The notes under the pieces were generated by a model. The model saw only the letters and a program-made list of their open reading frames with translations, had not been told where the DNA came from and ran no database searches. Source: an uncultured Verrucomicrobiota bacterium (GTDB taxonomy: Bacteria > Verrucomicrobiota > Verrucomicrobiia > Limisphaerales > UBA9464). Taken from it: a stretch of 46,229 nucleotides of DNA. Location: contig CAILNN010000223.1 in NCBI GenBank assembly GCA_903835555.1, positions 1-46,229 on the forward strand. The letters are read 5' to 3'. Shown here one piece after another: positions 44,063 through 46,229 of the stretch. A program made the position numbers and the translations under genes. How positions within the stretch are numbered: position 1 is the stretch's first letter; each line of letters begins with the position of its first letter.

Positions 44063-44830
44063 GTGTTTCGACAATTTAATCAACTGTTCGACCCGACGGT
44101 GTTGTTACACAATCCGATCGTCTGGTTCGCGCTGGCTTTCCAGCTTTGGATGTTGATTGATGCCGTTCGGCGGGAGGAGTGGATATGGGCGGCTTCCATC
44201 TTCTTTTTTTCCATCTTCTCAGCGATATTGTATTTTTTTCAGGTCTATCGGTCTGGTTCCGGATTTCGAATGCGCGGTTTTGAGTTGCCAGGAGCCCAGG
44301 CCCGCCGTCGCATCCGCGAACTCCAGACGCGTATCTATCATTTGGATAAGGCCAGGGACCATCTGGACCTGGCCGACATCTATTTCTCCCAAGGCCGTTT
44401 GTCTAAAGCCGAAAGCAGCTATCGCGCTTCGCTGGAACGTGACCCGAATGACCCCGATGCGGTAGCCCATCTGGGACAGTGTCTGTTACGTGCCGGTAGG
44501 CCCGCAGAAGCTGAACCGCTTCTTACTCGGGTCGTGAGCCATGATCCGCGCCATGATTACGGCCATACCTTGATGGCGTTGGCTGAGACTCAAATGGCCT
44601 TGGAGAAACCCGACCTCGCACTCCAAACCTGGGCCAAGGTTTTGGTTCACAACAGCTACGCCCGGGCCAAGGTGCAATACGCCGAGCTCTTATCGAAGAG
44701 TGGCCATAAAGACCAGGCTCGATCGGAATTGAACGAAGTGATCTCCGACGACCTTCATGCCCCCAAGTTTCAGCGTTCGCGCGACCGGGTTTGGATTCGA
44801 CGCGCCAAGCTGCTACTTGTTTCACTGTGA
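44063..44830 (+). CDS. Membrane-anchored TPR protein with PLDc_N-like N-terminus
   Basis: The 255-residue protein begins with two hydrophobic segments: VWFALAFQLWMLIDAVRREE and WIWAASIFFFSIFSAILYFF. Their layout (helix, charged turn, helix, aromatic end) resembles the PLDc_N membrane region of cardiolipin synthases. From about residue 95 come TPR units (LDLADIYFSQGRLSKAESSY, AVAHLGQCLLRAGRPAEAEP, ALAETQMALEKPDLALQTWA). The start is a GTG. The stop overlaps the start of the downstream phospholipase-D gene, so both are coupled. Confidence 0.7.
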   Translation: MFRQFNQLFDPTVLLHNPIVWFALAFQLWMLIDAVRREEWIWAASIFFFSIFSAILYFFQVYRSGSGFRMRGFELPGAQARRRIRELQTRIYHLDKARDHLDLADIYFSQGRLSKAESSYRASLERDPNDPDAVAHLGQCLLRAGRPAEAEPLLTRVVSHDPRHDYGHTLMALAETQMALEKPDLALQTWAKVLVHNSYARAKVQYAELLSKSGHKDQARSELNEVISDDLHAPKFQRSRDRVWIRRAKLLLVSL

Positions 44831-45972
44831 ACGGAAATCTTCCCGATGTCCCTCCGTCCACGAATTGGGAAGCTCATTGGATTTGGACCGGGGACGCTTT
44901 CTTCTCCGAACTGGACCGAGTAATTGCCCGGGCAAGGTCAACCATTCGACTGGAGACCTATTTCTTCGAGGATGGTGTGCAGGGGGCCAGGATTTGCCAT
45001 CAATTAGTCGAAGCCGCGCTGCGCGGTGTGGAAGTTCGGGTTTTGGCTGATGGACTGAATTCCCCTGCCGACTCCAGTTCATTTTGGTCTCCACTGATCG
45101 CTGTCCAAGCAAAAGTGTCCATCTTCAATCCATGGACCACCAAGCATCCTTGGATTCGGAACCACCGTAAACTAGTGGTCGTCGACGATGATTGGGCGGT
45201 CGTTGGTGGATTCAATCTCGCCGATGAGTTTTATGGGGACGGAGTCACGAAAGGCTGGCTGGACTGTGGTCTGTCGTTATCGGGCGACGGAGTTCGATTT
45301 CTGGCAGATGACTTCGACTCCATGTGGCACCGGTTTGCTATTGGAAATGGAAATAGCGTTGTTCGAGGCCCCTGGACGCGACCGGTACCCTTGGCATTAC
45401 ACGCGGGATTTAGTCTGTTGAGAAGCGGTCCCGGGCAGGTTGGGCGCAGCCTGCCTTCTGCCCTGAAGCGCGATTTAGCTGATCCAAGAGACGTGTGCAT
45501 CGCCGTGGCCTATTTCCTTCCCGGTGTCGGATTGCGTCGAGCATTCGTGCGAGCCGCTCGTGCTGGGCGGCGCATTCAATTTCTCTTGCCGGGAATCACC
45601 GACGTTCCGCTTTCCGCTCGCGCCGCCCGCTATCTGTACGACCGCTTCCTCAAGGCCGGGATCGAAATCTACGAGTATCAACCACAGATCATGCACGCAA
45701 AACTATACGTGGTCGGCGGAGCTGCATACGTCGGTTCAAGTAATCTGGATGTCAGAAGCCTAAGGCTCAATCACGAGTTGATGGTCCGCCTGACCGATCC
45801 GGGACTCGTCCGGGAAGCCGAAGAGTCTTTCCGTGGATGGCTGCGTCACGCCAAACGGATTAACCCCGACGATTGGCGAAGCTCCCGAGGTCTGATGGAA
45901 AAGCTTCGCGAAAAAATATCCTTCTGGATACTGGCCCGCCTGGACCCCTTCATTTCCCGCCGCTTAAGCTGA
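44827..45972 (+). CDS. Phospholipase-D family (cardiolipin-synthase-like) protein
   Basis: The 381-residue protein has two HKD-type motifs. The first, NHRKLVVVDDDWAVVGGFN, is complete (His113, Lys115, Asp120). The second, MHAKLYVVGGAAYVGSSN, has His290 and Lys292 but Gly297 in place of the Asp. The layout is that of cardiolipin synthases and related transphosphatidylases, but the usual N-terminal membrane helices are missing; such helices occur in the upstream TPR protein. The GTG at 44827 overlaps the TPR stop (GTGA); an earlier start at 44791 would overlap it further. Confidence 0.85.
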   Translation: MNGNLPDVPPSTNWEAHWIWTGDAFFSELDRVIARARSTIRLETYFFEDGVQGARICHQLVEAALRGVEVRVLADGLNSPADSSSFWSPLIAVQAKVSIFNPWTTKHPWIRNHRKLVVVDDDWAVVGGFNLADEFYGDGVTKGWLDCGLSLSGDGVRFLADDFDSMWHRFAIGNGNSVVRGPWTRPVPLALHAGFSLLRSGPGQVGRSLPSALKRDLADPRDVCIAVAYFLPGVGLRRAFVRAARAGRRIQFLLPGITDVPLSARAARYLYDRFLKAGIEIYEYQPQIMHAKLYVVGGAAYVGSSNLDVRSLRLNHELMVRLTDPGLVREAEESFRGWLRHAKRINPDDWRSSRGLMEKLREKISFWILARLDPFISRRLS

Positions 45973-46100
45973 ACCCCATCGCCCCCGCACCGTCGACATT
46001 CTTTCCAAATGACTGCCGCGCAACCTATCTCGTGTTCATTGCTTGCCTACGAGAAAATGCGCCCTATGTAGGCCCAAGGGGGGCTGAAGGTGCAAGGGAA

Positions 46101-46180
46101 GTCCGCCAGGTCGTGGAGTGCTCCAGTCCTCTGGAGCTTTGGAACCGGCCATGATATCGACGGCATCCAGAGTTTCCATC
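46101..46180 (+). repeat. Dispersed structured repeat, copy 3 (shorter)
   Basis: The core GTCCGCCAGGTCGTGGAGTG is followed by the hairpin GCTCCAG-TCCT-CTGGAGC (46120-46137) and GGCCATGATATCGACGGCAT. Compared with copy 1 the third stem pair is T-A instead of G-C on both sides. The 5' part found in copies 1 and 2 is not present. Confidence 0.8.
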
Positions 46181-46229
46181 CGGGCACATTCGATGCCGAG
46201 GCAAACGTCAGTTGTTACAGGATTTTTGG

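Noticed and set aside
46060-46154. Reading frame ending REVRQVVECSSPLELWNRP
   Set aside because: The same peptide-like strings arise at all copies of the dispersed repeat in different frames, so they come from the repeat, not from a gene.
1-46229. CRISPR array, rRNA, prophage or insertion-sequence genes
   Set aside because: I found no regularly spaced repeats of CRISPR type, no rRNA-like stretches, and no transposase, integrase or phage structural genes.

Overview
The window looks like a chromosomal segment of a Verrucomicrobiota bacterium, probably close to the Pedosphaera/Limisphaerales side of the phylum. The evidence is indirect: a DUF1549/DUF1553 protein next to a DUF1501 protein, an H-X9-DG prepilin-like protein, very large exported LamG/Ig/PA14 proteins, a BBP2-type porin, and several families of short palindromic repeats between genes. 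I could not run any search, so family names come from reading translations and motifs.

Layout. Positions 1-3.8 kb are an accessory segment with small genes of toxin-antitoxin type: a UPF0175/PIN pair, an antitoxin-like small protein, a solitary MNT nucleotidyltransferase beside a UPF0175-like protein, and a HigB-HigA pair. It is followed by about 0.8 kb without convincing genes, which contains a tRNA 3'-end-like 23-mer. Positions 4.6-13.8 kb hold envelope and exported proteins: porin, retropepsin-like protease, small lipoprotein, GH55/pectate-lyase-like double beta-helix protein, and a 1050-residue Ig/PA14/LamG protein. Positions 14.1-18.4 kb (minus strand) carry glgB and a lipoprotein lipase translationally coupled to yacG. 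Positions 18.5-28.1 kb carry a 1301-residue LamG/Ig protein and an H-X9-DG pseudopilin, divergent from the DUF1549/1553 and DUF1501 pair. Positions 28.5-30.6 kb hold a RelE-like protein, an M50 protease and mutM.

Positions 30.8-43.9 kb are one long ribosomal-protein block: rplB-rpsS-rplV-rpsC-rplP-rpmC-rpsQ-rplN-rplX-rplE-rpsN-rpsH-rplF-rplR-rpsE-rplO-secY-map-rpmJ-rpsM-rpsK-rpsD-rpoA-rplQ, closed by a strong terminator. The usual first genes of the S10 cluster (rpsJ, rplC, rplD, rplW) are not upstream of rplB, and rpmD, adk and infA are missing from their usual slots. uS5 and uS11 have long low-complexity N-terminal extensions, and many start codons lack a Shine-Dalgarno sequence. The window ends with a TPR membrane protein coupled to a phospholipase-D family protein.

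The strongest unusual observations are a dispersed structured repeat (three copies, with one compensatory stem change), the extended uS5/uS11, the truncated S10 cluster with a possible sequestered upstream start for rplB, and a possible split cardiolipin-synthase-like pair. I did not see a clear new defence or mobile system; the toxin-antitoxin segment is the nearest candidate.
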